Assembly (NCBI GenBank): GCA_034696485.1
Contig: JAQIWT010000423.1
Location: forward strand, 1 to 20,667
DNA: 20,667 nucleotides
Reading direction: 5' to 3'
Source: Isohypsibius dastychi
Lineage: Eukaryota; Tardigrada; Eutardigrada; Parachela; Isohypsibiidae
The notes below the pieces were generated by a model. It was not told where the DNA came from. It searched no databases and saw only the letters and a program-made list of their open reading frames with translations. Position 1 is the first letter of the stretch; each line of letters opens with the position of its first letter. A program made the translations under genes and the position numbers. Of this stretch, positions 1 to 13,897 are shown piece after piece.

Positions 1-255
1 CGAAACCCAAGCTGAACCATCGCGTTATTTTTCAAAATTATGTGCGGTTTGAATTAAATTTAACCGCCTCACAAAAGTTGAAGTTCTGTCTGTTTGACCT
101 GAATTGTTTCAATGTGCCGTTTTTATGAAACCCGTTGCTTTCACATCAAAATTCTCAATACAATATCATGCCCCAAAAAACCCTGAATAAACTCAAATTT
201 ATCAGTTTATTCATTTATCATGTTCGTATTTATTTTTCATAATGTTTTTTAACAG
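1..255 (+). other. Probable intron of the FGFR-like gene
   Basis: AT-rich sequence with no supportable exon. It ends in a pyrimidine-rich stretch and AG at 254-255, the acceptor of the first visible FGFR exon. Confidence 0.6.
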
Positions 256-3512
<3,257 letters not shown>

Positions 3513-3684
3513 AAACTTCTCTGTTTTATTTTTGACTGCGATTAATTTCGAGTCTGATCGAGATGCTTTGCCTTTTTCTTGCCAGATCTGTCCCATTTGT
3601 TGAATCAACTTTATCCCGAAAAACGAAACACTGTTATTTTTTTATCCAGCCGAATATTAAAAGCTCATTGTACAGTTTATACCC

Positions 3685-3690
3685 AATAAA
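3685..3690 (+). terminator. Poly(A) signal AATAAA of the FGFR-like gene
   Basis: Canonical hexamer about 170 nt after the TAA at 3510-3512, the first such hexamer downstream of the stop on this strand. Confidence 0.65.
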
Positions 3691-3699
3691 TCGGCTCTT

Positions 3700-4546
3700 T
3701 TCGAAACAGATCTGATTAAAACTTAGCTGCACTGGCAAATTGCAATTTAAGAATTATCTACAGAACAAGGAACAAGGAAAATCGTGCACAGCGTCGAGTT
3801 TGGTATATTCGGAATTTTCTCAATATGATGAAACTATGAATATTCCAAAACTCCGAAAAAACTGAATTTGAAAAAAAGAATTTTCTACGATGGTGGCAAA
3901 ATACTTTTGATTCTTCGGAGGCTCAAAAATTTACGGAAGGGAAGTTTGTTAAATTCGTTATGTCAGAAACAACCGGATTACAGATGAAATCGAATGATAA
4001 AAAACACAGCCGGAAGTGGCCACTTTCTACACATTAATTTCTGCCGAAATAAAGTGCCGATACTTTCTGCGTTTTACAATCGCTCGAACAAACCTGGAAA
4101 CTCTGTCGTAATTCCGTCGTTGCAAAGCAAATCAAAACAAACAACAAAGTAGGCGTTCGAAAACACTAGATCAATCAAGCTTTTCCATTGGTTAAAATAA
4201 GGGCGTGGTGGGCGTATTTGTTGATTAGGGATTCCACATGGAGCCTGCGTTTAGCGCTAGCTGAATCCTAACCTGTTCGATCCTAAAGCGCTATACTCTC
4301 GTTTAACCAGCCAAAATGTCCATTCGGCACGGCGACCGGAAATAGTTTCCAGAACCATCTGGAAGCACAGCTACGAGTCATCGCCAGTTGCTGCGCTACG
4401 CCGACGAAGGAAAAAGCCTCAACTGCGCAGAAACGACTTCATTTTGAATTCTACATCGCATTCTGCTTTAATTCCTCAGCTGTACTGACCTTATTATCCA
4501 GAGCCGTTCTTTACTCGGAATACCGATTTCAGACTCGTTTTTCAAA
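3700..4546. other. Intergenic region and probable promoter of the small basic-protein gene
   Basis: No gene could be supported here. It becomes less AT-rich toward the + strand gene starting at 4547. It holds a perfect 12-bp palindrome AAGTGGCCACTT (4014-4025), an ETS-like GCCGGAAGTG just before it, and a GGGCGTGG box (4201-4208). No convincing TATA box was seen. Confidence 0.5.
4201..4216 (+). promoter_or_regulatory. Possible Sp/KLF-type GC box
   Basis: GGGCGTGGTGGGCGTA, two overlapping GGGCGT units about 340 nt upstream of the small-gene ATG. The GGGCGTGG core resembles Sp/KLF sites. Assignment is by motif only. Confidence 0.25.
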
Positions 4547-4884
4547 ATGGGAAAGGATAAACCCGCTGCCGGAGCCGCTGCCAAAGGTAACCTTGGGAAA
4601 AACCTGTCTTTTTTGGTGATTTTGATTAAAATGTTTACTGGCATTTCAATTGTTGAAAAGTGATTCGATTCTGAACCGGAAGTAGTTTTGGGGTGATTTT
4701 GTCTGACATCTTTAGGAATACTTGCGCGAACAGAAGTTTGGGTTTCGGATGGTGAAATTTTCTGACCTTTTGTTTGTTTTGGTTTCTAGGAAAAGGCGCG
4801 GAAGCCCCGAAAGCTGATGCTGCGAAAGCTGCTGACGCTACGAAAGACCCAAAAGCCAAGGGAGGAAAGGGCAAAGGAAAATGA
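4547..4884 (+). CDS. Small Lys/Ala/Gly-rich basic protein (44 aa), function unknown
   Basis: Two exons, 4547-4586 and 4790-4884, joined by GGTAACC...TTTCTAG with a Gly codon split 1/2. They give 44 residues that start MGKDKPAAGA and end GGKGKGK before TGA. The ATG context TTCAAAATGG is good. Twelve residues are lysine and about fourteen alanine, with no Cys, Trp, Tyr or Phe, so it should be disordered and strongly basic. The composition recalls HMGN-type chromatin proteins or linker-histone tails, but no family signature is visible and I do not assign a function. Support comes from the clean splice junction, the start context and codon composition unlike the flanking AT-rich DNA. A non-coding transcript is the main alternative. 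Confidence 0.62.
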
Positions 4885-5685
4885 GCAGACATTTATTTCC
4901 GCACACACCAAATCGCCATGATTGTAGACTTCCATTTTGGATTTGGTTGAATTTGCACTTGTTCATCTTGACCTCTTCCGCTGTTTTCGATGGATTGAAC
5001 AACTAACTGCTTTGTCACGATGGATTTCAGTTCATCCTGTTTCTATTCTGGAAAATCTGTCCTTGTAAATATTTACTGAACTTCTCCTGTGCATTTCTCA
5101 TGTCTTTCCGGGCCGGAGGTGCACTGGAAAATTGAAAATAATAAAAATGAGTTCGTACGCGTTTCTGGTTTGTTTGAATGCAGGGAAATAGGGAAGGAGG
5201 GCGATGTAGGACACTGCACTGCGCCGGAAATAAACTTTCCACGAAACAACACAAGAAGTGGCCATCACATGATACGCCGCTTAATCGCGCCTTATCGAAC
5301 CCGCCGGCAGCAACATGCGTGTTGATTTGAATTGATTACTTTGTATTTCACACGGATGGACCGAAATCGATCGGTATCTTGTTCGGATGCCCGCCTGAGC
5401 GCTTAGAGCAATTAAAAAAATCTAAAGTTCGTCGGGAATAATATTTCAAAACTTGCGGATTTCGAAATTGAAAAAAATTCGAACCCAATAATGCCGCGAA
5501 AAAGAATCGCGAAAATCAAAAATCGATGGTCCTTGTCGGTCTTTTTGTTGATTTTTACTTCAAACAAAATATTTAAGAGACAAAAATGAAAAATCCGAAT
5601 TAAAACCAAAAAAAATCTTGTTTAGAAGCTGTTGTGCTGAAATAATCTCTTACGGTCCACCGTTCTGGAACGAAACAGGCTGGCG
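4885..5685. other. Convergent 3' UTR/intergenic region
   Basis: It lies between the stop of the + strand small gene and the stop of the - strand TRPN copy 1. No gene is supported. For TRPN copy 1 I found no canonical AATAAA or ATTAAA on the - strand here; an AATACA variant sits at 5342-5347. Confidence 0.6.
5140..5145 (+). terminator. Candidate poly(A) signal AATAAA of the small gene
   Basis: AATAAA about 255 nt after the TGA at 4882-4884. A second copy lies at 5229-5234. Either could serve as the 3' end signal. Confidence 0.4.
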
Positions 5686-8600
5686 TCACTCGACATCAAC
5701 TTCAATTTCTGGATGATCGTGAAAACGGGTGATGACCGCTTTCCAGTCGACGCAGTTGCGAATGGTCCTTGGGGGTTCCAGGTCGGGATATTTCGATGAA
5801 TATTTTGATCCTGTGACGGAATAGCGTCTCCATAATATATCCCGGCTCCTTGTATGAGATCCGACTGAATCGATGCTCGGTCGCTTGGAGTCAGCTAGAG
5901 CGGATTCCTCGGTGGGCTCCACGCGAGTTCGACAGTCTGGAACAAAACATTTAGTCAGAGTAATTAGATTAGATGGAAATATATTTGAAAGCAACACTGC
6001 AATTCATGCTTCCACCAAAATAAAATGTTGACGGAATTATGAATAAGCATTGCACGAATCTTTTCAATAGATCTATCTGATTAATTTCATTTAGGAAATT
6101 CGTAATAGGTTTCAATACCATTAAGCCGGTAAATAATTAAAAAAAAGAATCGTGAGTTTAGCTAAGAGCTGTTTTTGTTGCGTTTGAAGGACGTTAGAAA
6201 ACACAATCAAAACTGCAGATCCATCTATATTTCTAGGTCACTTTTGGTGCGAGTGTTAACCAATTTCCAAATCCAGGTTAATATATTCAATGGCGGCGGA
6301 GTGACATCCGCCGAGTCAGCTTCCAGAATCAATTTCATCCGGCCGTATTTCCATTCGAAATTCGAGCGTGATCTTTGTCGCTTATAAGTTTCCGTAAATG
6401 ATGCAACGAGTAATTTGGAGATAACTGAAACAGAAATAAGCATTTATCCAGTTACAAAACGGAGAAAACTTGTTGTAGAAATTATCAGCGAAGGAAGAAA
6501 GCTGCATCTACATTCTGCTTATAAATAATTCCATAAAGCTCAAGGAACTGGAAACTTTCGTATAGAATAGTTGAAAAGAATCTGAGCTATGAAACTTCCG
6601 GGAGGGACTCGTTTGCCACTTGATTCGATTTGAAGCTTCTCACCAATTATGATGACTGAAAACACGAAAGCCTAATTAGAAAACTCAATTAAAATCAGAT
6701 CAAAATTTTACCCAATAAATACACCATATGCAGAGCTTCCATCAATCCAGCCGCAAAAGCGGGTCCATATTCTGCACTTGGAAAGTCCGGTTTCTTGATG
6801 TGGTCGAACAATGAATAATATAATTTCTGGAAACTCCGGATGGGGTCAAAGCCTTCATATCTCGTAATATTTCGACCGGAAGTTGAAGTATCAGCTGGGA
6901 TGGGTTTGGTTTCCAGATAAACGGCAGAAACGCAGAAAGTGAAGCCAACTACGAAGAGTACCAGAATACCGAGGAACCGGAAGAGATCTTTCATGACATC
7001 CCAGATCAGCAGACCGATTGGACCGAAAACGGGGCTCAGTGACAAAAAACTGAAAATACGAAAGACAACAGGTTAGATCAACATTTCGAAAATACAAAAC
7101 AATTACCAGCTAACAACTCATACAAACAATTGTTAGCTTTTAAATACGTTGCTTTCTTGTTTTGATTAAATACAATATTCGGATATTATAATAATAATAA
7201 TATTATACCAGTATAACAATACAATATTCGTTTTGGTTCAACAAATTAAATTTGTTTTTTCTAAATTTAAACAAATCGACTCTTCGATGTTGAAGCTAAT
7301 TTCCTTACGTTATGATATGTAAGCAGGAAGCCATGCAGCAAAGCGACAGCACAAAATTCCGAGAATAAAATAAATCCAGCTGAATTTCCCGATCCCAGGT
7401 TGAAAACGTGGCCACATGAAAAACAATCGCGATGCCGAACAATATGGGAATCGTCGAATGCATTCCGAATCGCCATTTCCGGTTGGAAGCCGGAATTTCT
7501 TCGATCAATTTTCCAACAGCCCAAACAAAGGTCACCCATTCAACCGTCGTTGGGAGACCGGAAGTCCGTTCATACAACTTTTGGAAACTATTCATGGAAA
7601 CCAAAATCAGGAGAATAATAAAATAAACGTGGCTGATAACTCTGCAAGCCATCTTTATAAACGGAGTCCGTGACAATCGATGGCTGAACGGCAATGAAAT
7701 CAGGAACCAAAATGGCGGGAAAATAAATAATAAAATATAAACAATATATTCCGAATATTTCGGCCAGTGCTGGAATCCCATCCAGATATCCGTCAAATGA
7801 TCCTGGACTTCCGGTATCGATGACACTTTTTTGTGATCGCCTTCCACTAAGAACTCAATAAACGACTTTCCAGACTGATCAACAGCTCGGAAAATCCTGG
7901 CTGGTCGCTCCATTGAACATGCGGTGATTAGAATATCATGAGCCAGAAACTCACAAAACAAATCCGCTTCGATTAAGTCTTTTTCATGTTCCCGGTCAGT
8001 CATCGATTTCGTAGCGTAGTAATTCGAGATTCTCAAAGCGATTTCAACTGGGGATGGTGATACGGTGATGAAGTCTTGCAGTGGTTTCTGACGATGGAGG
8101 TCGCTGAAGATCATGAGGTCCATCAGAAATGAGGGGTCTTGAATAAGATCGAAAGCGTTGTGGGGTTGGTTGAGGAGGAACTTGAATACTTTTGTGTGAT
8201 TCCCAGGAACTGCGAGGGATAACGGGACTTTTCCGGAGACGGTTTTATGAGTGGTTGAAGCTCCTTTTTCGCAGAGGAGTTTCACGATGTCAACGTGCCC
8301 AGATGAAGCGGCGAAATGGAGAGCAGTCCATCCGAACTGAAAAATACATGCTATAATTTACCGGGAGGTCATCAGTTTAAAGCAGACCTTCGGTAATCGA
8401 AATTATTGCAAAGGCTAGAAACTATATTTTGCACACTCTTAGACACTCGACTTGCGTTCATCCATTTCAGTTAGTACGAGCAGCTTTTACATGAGATGAA
8501 TGGCAGTGAGATGAGTACTTGTAGATGAATGGCTCATTTGTGATTCGAGTTTTGGACCTATTGGATTACTCCATTCAGACTTTTAACGATTACACTATAT

Positions 8601-11600
8601 CAACGCAAAACACTTGAAAATCGCTCGTAGAACATTTTTGCACGTACAATATTTTCGAACAATTCTTGCAATATTTGATAATTTAACTATCAAACACATT
8701 CATCATTTTAATATTTCAGAAACCATAAGACTAGCCGGTTCCGCAGCTCACAATCAAAATATTCCGCAATTAAATGAAATTTGAATAATTTTCATACCTA
8801 CGGCACAGCACATGTTTGACCACTCACCACGTCATCAATGGTCACACTTCCTCCCTGACTGACCAGCAGAAATGTCATATCATAGAACCCAGAGCCTGCA
8901 GCGATCATCAGCGGTGTCCTCCCTTTACCATCTCTGAAATCCGAAGAAGCAGACCTGGTCAGCAAGATGGCCATGCTTGACAGCCTGTTGTATTTCGCCG
9001 CAATGTGCATCGCTGTGACACCAGTCAGAGCCCCCTTGGTGGCAATCTGAATATCTGGGTAGTTGAGAAGAATCCGAACAACATCATCGTGACCAGCTTG
9101 ACATGCAAAATGCAAGGCTGTCAAACCGGGCTCCGTAGATGTTTCCTTGACAAATGAGTTGTTGGTCGTGGGTTGTTCTGTTAATGTGGATACTGGAACG
9201 GATTGGACAAGTTCCTGGAGGATATTCGTGTTGCCGTGATAAGCCGCAATGTGAAGAGGGGTCAATCCGGTCTGCATACCGATTCAAAAATTTGCTGGTA
9301 TTCAAAAACAACTGTCAAAATGTTTTCACCTTTAAGCTGCAAATGTTTGGTGAAACATAGGAGCACAGAGCTCTAAGAGCATCCAATTGGTTTCCTATGG
9401 CAGCCAGATGCACAGGGGTCATTCCGTCCTACGACGTGAAAATGTTTCAGAAATCAGGTCTATGTTAGACTGTTTTTAGAAGTGCTCTGATTTGGCTACT
9501 GACTCGGTTTTCCTCGGTGACACCGGCGCCACTTTGAAGCAGTAACGTCACAGTGTCGACCTGACCAGAAGCTGCAGCAAGATGAATGGTTGTCGAATCG
9601 TCACCCTGGACAAACAACGCTTTCTGGATAAGTAGTCTTTACCGAAATACGGTATAGCTGGCTAGTTACCTTGACTTTTGAATTCAATGTGACATCCATG
9701 TTGAAGTCCAGCAAGACTTTGATTACAGCAGACTGTCCGTTCAAAGCCGCGAGATGCCCGGGGTTGAATCCATTCTGGAACCGAAAAATTCATCCATATT
9801 ACAATCGGAGAGTTGGTTTGAAACGCTAGAGACTGATGACTATGTACCGCATCTCTCTTGTCGATGAAAGCTTCAGCATTTGACAATCCTAGGAAAAGCT
9901 TCACGACATCTGTGTGACCTTTGGCAGCTGCAAGATGAAGTGGAGTTCGGAGGTCCTTCAAAAAGAGCAGGTCAAACAGAATCACTGCGTATACGAAAGC
10001 ACGAAAACGCAGAATCAGTACTTTATCGGTAGCTTGTGGATTCGAGCCATGGCTCAGCAGACGCTCACAGATTTCTCGCTTCCCCGATTCGGCAGCAACA
10101 TGTAACGGGGTCTTTTTGAGCTGCAACAATCCCGGTTAAAACGTCCACTGGCAAAACTAACGGGTATTGAATGGAATTCTACCAGAGTGAGAAGATCGGA
10201 CCGAGCGCTGTAGCTTTCTACGAGAAGATCGACGATATCAGCCGCACCTTGTTCGGCAGCCAAATGCACGGCGGTGATGCCAGATTTGGTTTTCGCATCC
10301 GCAAAAGCTTGATACTGCAGTAACAGTGCCACTACTTCGAAATGGCCGTTTTCTGATGCTATATGAAGTGCCGCTCGTCCTTCCTGAAAAAAAGAGCCGA
10401 TTGGGGGTTTCCCGACTTCAAACGATTTGTTTCTTACATATTAGTCACACTTGTTATTTTACTTAGGTTTCGAGCCTTACCTCATCAAATACATCTGTGC
10501 GCGCTTTGTTTTCCAACAGTATTCTGACAACTTCAAAGTGACCGATCTCGGATGCAACCATCAAAGGCGAAGCTCCCGCCTTATACGAAACAGTTCTGAA
10601 CATGATAGCCAGGTTAATGTATGGTACCTACTTTTGACAAGCGGTGTATTCCTCTCCCGAGAGTCCTTGAATCCAAGTGGCGAACGACCTCCGCTAACAC
10701 AGCGTCATTCCCACTTCTTGCCCAATAATGAAGTGGGGTCTCCCAAGTCTAGTTTACATGAAATCTATAGTCACATACGACCGAACTTTGATTAACTTTG
10801 ATTATCTTACGTCTTTGTTCTGGCTGCCGATATTTGTCGTGTATTTCACCAACAGATTCGCGAGCTCAATATCCTCTTTCTCAAAATGAGCCATAGACTG
10901 GGTGACCTTTGCTAGCTCATGCAACGCCGTTTCGCCGACCTGAAAAAACATCAGTCCTCTTGAATGCAACCAGTAAAATAAAGAAAACTCAGTCACGTGA
11001 TTTCCGGTTTCCAGCGCGGTCCAAACTGCCTCTGCAAACGGCTCTTTTAGAAGATGGTCAATGAGAGCGGTAACGACTCCAGGATGGCAGCTCGCTATCG
11101 ATAAATGGAATGCAGTGTTCCCAGTGGAGTTCGGTGAAAGCGGATCAGCCCCTTCGTGCAAGAGAATTTGAACCACAGCTATGTTGCCGCAACCAGCAGC
11201 CAAGTGCAACGGTTGATCGCCATTCGAATCGCGAAGGGTGAAATCGACACCAGAATTGAGAAGAACTTTAGCGCAGTTTTGACGATCAGGAGGATTCTGC
11301 GAAGCCAGATGCATAGCTGTCGCTCCGTTTTCACCACCTGAGAAAAAGTCCGTATACGTCAAGGCTAAAAAAGAGCTGAGAAAAATATTGTGACCTTTTG
11401 CGTTCATATCAGCCCCAGCGCCGATCAGTAGTTCCGCGGCTTCGGCGTTGCCATTAATAACAGCGATATGAAGTGGAATCCAGTGATCTCTCGTTCGGTA
11501 ATTCACGGGAGATCCGATTTCCAACAGAAGCTCCAGAATGACCACTGAGCCTATGGCCAAATATAAAATAGTTCGATCTTTCAATTTCAACATGTGGAGT

Positions 11601-13331
11601 GTGTGTTGACTGACCGTTCTGAGCGGCGTAGTGAATGGGCATCCATCCTTTCCGGTCAGGTAGAATGAACGACACATTCTGCTTTAACAGTGTCTCAATC
11701 ACGTCGAGATAGCCAAGCCGAGTTGCAGTATGCGCCAACGTAGTTCCGGTCTATATATCAATCAATTCTGGTTTGTGAAAATTGAGCAACTAACCACAAT
11801 CAATAACCTAGTATAAGTACATTTACCGTGGATCGATATGACAGGTTGGCCGAAAATCGATCGATGAGGTAACGGACGGTTTCCGTTTGACGACTCTCCA
11901 CAGCCAAGTCGAGCGGTGACCTTTCATCCTACGTTACAAGAACAGCCACGATAAATAATAAAAAAGAGAAAAAGAATCACCAAACTGACAACATCTACAG
12001 CATTAGAGTCGGCATGATGGTCCAACAAGGTTTCAAGAATATCCACATTCCAGTACCGGGCAGCGATGTGGAGCAGAGTTTGGTTATCATTCTGAATCGA
12101 CAAAAAGACAAGGTTATGGAAGCAGGTTTAAATGTAGCAGAAAAACAACGAACGTTTTTCGCATCAGTTCTTGCACCGGAAGCTAAAAGTATTTTCAAGA
12201 GGAGAGAATTTCCCAGACGTACTGCATGGTGTCCTAATGTGTCGCCATGTAATTTCTACGATGGAAAATATTAGATATACCAACATCGACGAAAAGAAAA
12301 TCAGAACAAGCTTGTCGTACCTGGTTTCGGTAACCAATCTGTTCTTCCGGTAATAAGATCCGCATCACGTCCCAGTCCATCGCTTCCGCCGCTCTCCACA
12401 AAGGAATAAATCCTTCCTATGAATTCAAACATACATTCAAACATTCTATTCAATCTACACGGAGCTGCGACCTCAGACCTTATCTGCGGTAAACCGAGCA
12501 TCATTTCCGGACAACGGAAGCAAGAACTCCACAAGCTCCTTAGCACCATAACCTCGGGAACACACCAGATGCAACGGAAGTTGACCTTTTTCCTGTGATA
12601 CCGTTCGACTCTTTTTCATCATGATGTCTTGAGTTTGACAACTCCATACCTCATCATGAGCTGTGGGGTCAGCTCCATGTTCGACCAGAAACTTCGCCAG
12701 ACCAACCCCAGCATCTTTGGTGAGAAGATGAAGAACTGACTGCCCACGCTGCACAAGAAATACAGAACTCATGCAGTATTTAAAAACTAGCAGTTAAGAG
12801 GTGTCTTTAGGTACTCACCTTGTTTCTGAATCCGCAATCCGCGCCAAGCTGAATCAGACGCTTAACCAGGTCCACTTTCCCTTTCAAACAGCAGAGCATC
12901 AAAACCGAATGTTCAGATGTCTAAATAGCAGAGAAAAACTACAACATCAAAGAAACAGAGCAACCCGAAAAGAATACCTCATCCGAAGCATTGACTATTG
13001 AAGCGATCTGTTCCCGGAATTCATCGTATTCCGCAACTCCTTCCAGAACAAAGAGGATTTTATTTACGTAAGTAAAATCTTCCAGCAAAAGACTGGGCAA
13101 GATTGAGAATTCCGGATCGCGAAATAAATTCTTAGCAGACTGCAGAGCCGGAGAAAGTGACCTTTTTTGGATAGCGGGAGTACGGTTTGAATCCAAAAGT
13201 GTGACAATGACATGTCCAGGCGAAAAAGCGTCACTGTCAAGCGGTGGTTGAACGTGGACTTCCGCGAGTGGTGAAGACAAGACCAATGACTCCAGCGGGA
13301 AATCAGGGGTCATCGCCTGGCTAAACTCCAT
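5686..13331 (-). CDS. nompC: TRPN (NOMPC-type) mechanosensitive channel, copy 1, complete but with divergent pore
   Basis: TRPN proteins are tetrameric plasma-membrane cation channels gated by force through a spring of about 29 ankyrin repeats. Twenty-four exons give 1637 residues in unbroken phase, close to known NOMPC lengths. The protein has an N-terminal domain (1-118), about 28 ankyrin repeats (119 to about 1090), a linker, and S1-S4 (about 1233-1351). These are followed by an S4-S5 linker FGPIGLLIWDVMKDL, S5 (about 1403-1424), pore loop, S6 and TRP helix (FEWKYG near 1516-1521), and a C-terminal tail. The start is the first ATG (13331-13329), preceded by an in-frame TGA 6 nt upstream. 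An unseen 5' coding exon is not excluded. The S1-S4 block, linker and TRP-helix Trp are TRPN-like. Compared with copy 2, the pore filter (FDHIK) and S6 (VISKLLVASFTETY) are unusual. There is no stop or frameshift, so I call it a gene and not a pseudogene. Confidence 0.93.
5937..6241 (-). other. 305-nt last intron of TRPN copy 1
   Basis: It runs between the S6/TRP-helix exon and the terminal exon, with donor GTGACC and acceptor TTTTGTTCCAG. In copy 2 the equivalent interval contains an extra exon junction. I see nothing else in it. Confidence 0.75.
7169..7230. repeat. ATA/TAA microsatellite flanked by 13-bp direct repeats
   Basis: AATACAATATTCG occurs at 7169-7181 and again at 7218-7230. They flank an ATAATAATAATAAT run near 7188-7201 that sits in a larger AT palindrome-like stretch. 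It lies in the intron 7050-7308 of TRPN copy 1. Confidence 0.7.
8337..8827 (-). other. 491-nt intron of TRPN copy 1
   Basis: The longest intron of the gene, between exons 20 and 21. It contains an 11-bp direct repeat AGATGAATGGC at 8494-8504 and 8523-8533. The flanking exons join in phase 0 and match copy 2, so no exon is missing here. Confidence 0.8.
8828..12920 (-). other. Ankyrin-spring exons of TRPN copy 1
   Basis: Exons 2-20, in transcript order: 12819-12920, 12650-12748, 12479-12592, 12321-12416, 11981-12091, 11827-11928, 11615-11750, 11395-11550, 10997-11337, 10811-10939, 10632-10748, 10481-10579, 10183-10383, 10022-10120, 9848-9955, 9670-9774, 9504-9605, 9330-9428 and 8828-9271. Most are one ankyrin repeat long (32-39 codons) and start and end in phase 0. 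TPLH/LAA-type repeat cores recur throughout, for example TPLHVAAESG and TPLHLAAAKG. Exon 1 (12978-13331) encodes the N-terminal domain. Confidence 0.9.
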
Positions 13332-13503
13332 ATCTCAGCTTGTTTTTGGTAACATTCAGTACTCCAAGAAAATGCTCATCTCTACACTCAGAGACCGAAA
13401 GCGTCTCCCGGTAAATTCCATATCACTCATTCACCATGAAATGTTTTTGCTGCAGCATCGATCCGAATGTTAAAATGCCATCGCTAGGAGAAAACGCCTA
13501 CCG

Positions 13504-13519
13504 CCAATCACGGGCGTGG
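13504..13519. promoter_or_regulatory. Possible promoter elements of TRPN copy 1 (CCAAT and GGGCGTGG)
   Basis: CCAAT at 13504-13508 and GGGCGTGG at 13512-13519 lie 173-188 nt upstream of the copy 1 ATG. The same GGGCGTGG octamer occurs upstream of the small basic-protein gene. Both motifs can work in either orientation, but neither is strong evidence alone. Confidence 0.25.
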
Positions 13520-13610
13520 AAAACTAAATTTCTCAGCCACGGACGGAAAGGAGCGAAAAATTACAGACGAGATATTCAAAAAATCTTCTCAGAAATCCCA
13601 TTTTTCAAAG

Positions 13611-13616
13611 TTTAAT
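13611..13616 (-). terminator. Candidate poly(A) signal ATTAAA of the chromodomain gene
   Basis: ATTAAA on the - strand (TTTAAT on +), about 280 nt downstream of the chromodomain stop codon and upstream of TRPN copy 1. Confidence 0.35.
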
Positions 13617-13897
13617 CTGCATTCAGCGAAACCTTCGATCGTGATGTTGAATACAAGGATAGCGTGAGTACTCAGATAAAAACATTTTCACCGTGACCGA
13701 AACAGAAAATCTCAGTGGTTTAAGAGAGCAAGGAATAACGGTATAACAAAGAAACCAAAGAAGGAGAATTTCAGCAAACCATTCAGAAGGTGACTTACTA
13801 ATTACAATAACAGAACCTTCCATCTGCACTGACCGGAATCCAGACGTCAGAGATATCGCTCAGAGCGCGTGTCCTTTTTTGGCTGACCGCAGCTTTC

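Larger units (their letters stand above)
5686..8336 (-). other. Linker, transmembrane core and C-terminal exons of TRPN copy 1
   Basis: Exon 21 (7309-8336) encodes the last two ankyrin repeats, the linker and S1 to the end of S4. Exon 22 (6712-7049) covers the S4-S5 linker, S5, pore loop and start of S6. Exon 23 (6242-6424) covers the end of S6 and the TRP helix. Exon 24 (5686-5936) is the tail. The donor of exon 23 (aaa a|GTGACC) was chosen because it keeps phase with exon 24 and makes the exon exactly 183 nt, the same as its counterpart in copy 2. Confidence 0.85.
13332..13897. other. Gap between the chromodomain gene and TRPN copy 1
   Basis: It should contain the 3' UTR of the chromodomain gene (right part) and the promoter and 5' UTR of TRPN copy 1 (left part), both on the - strand. 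No independent gene is supported. Confidence 0.6.

Noticed and set aside
4241-4285. tRNA-like boxes: TAGCGCTAGCTGA followed by TGTTCGATCC
   Set aside because: The A-box-like and B-box-like parts are only about 20 nt apart, too close for a tRNA, and no cloverleaf stem can be formed around them.
4635-4892. 85-codon open frame on the - strand
   Set aside because: It is antisense to the Lys/Ala-rich exon of the small gene, and its Ala/Ser/Phe runs are a mirror of that repetitive sequence.
10451-10795. 114-codon open frame on the + strand
   Set aside because: It spans two exons and an intron of TRPN copy 1 in antisense and has no independent support.
5686-13331. TRPN copy 1 as a decaying pseudogene
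   Set aside because: All 24 exons join in phase with valid GT-AG sites, with no stop or frameshift in 1637 codons, and exon lengths are conserved. Divergence is concentrated at specific sites.
13590-13850. Possible degenerate chromoshadow domain made by splicing the alternative frame at 13799 to a downstream exon
   Set aside because: The alignment to chromoshadow domains is poor, no frame-changing intron links it to the chromodomain exon, and the likely poly(A) signal at 13611-13616 would fall inside the proposed coding part.
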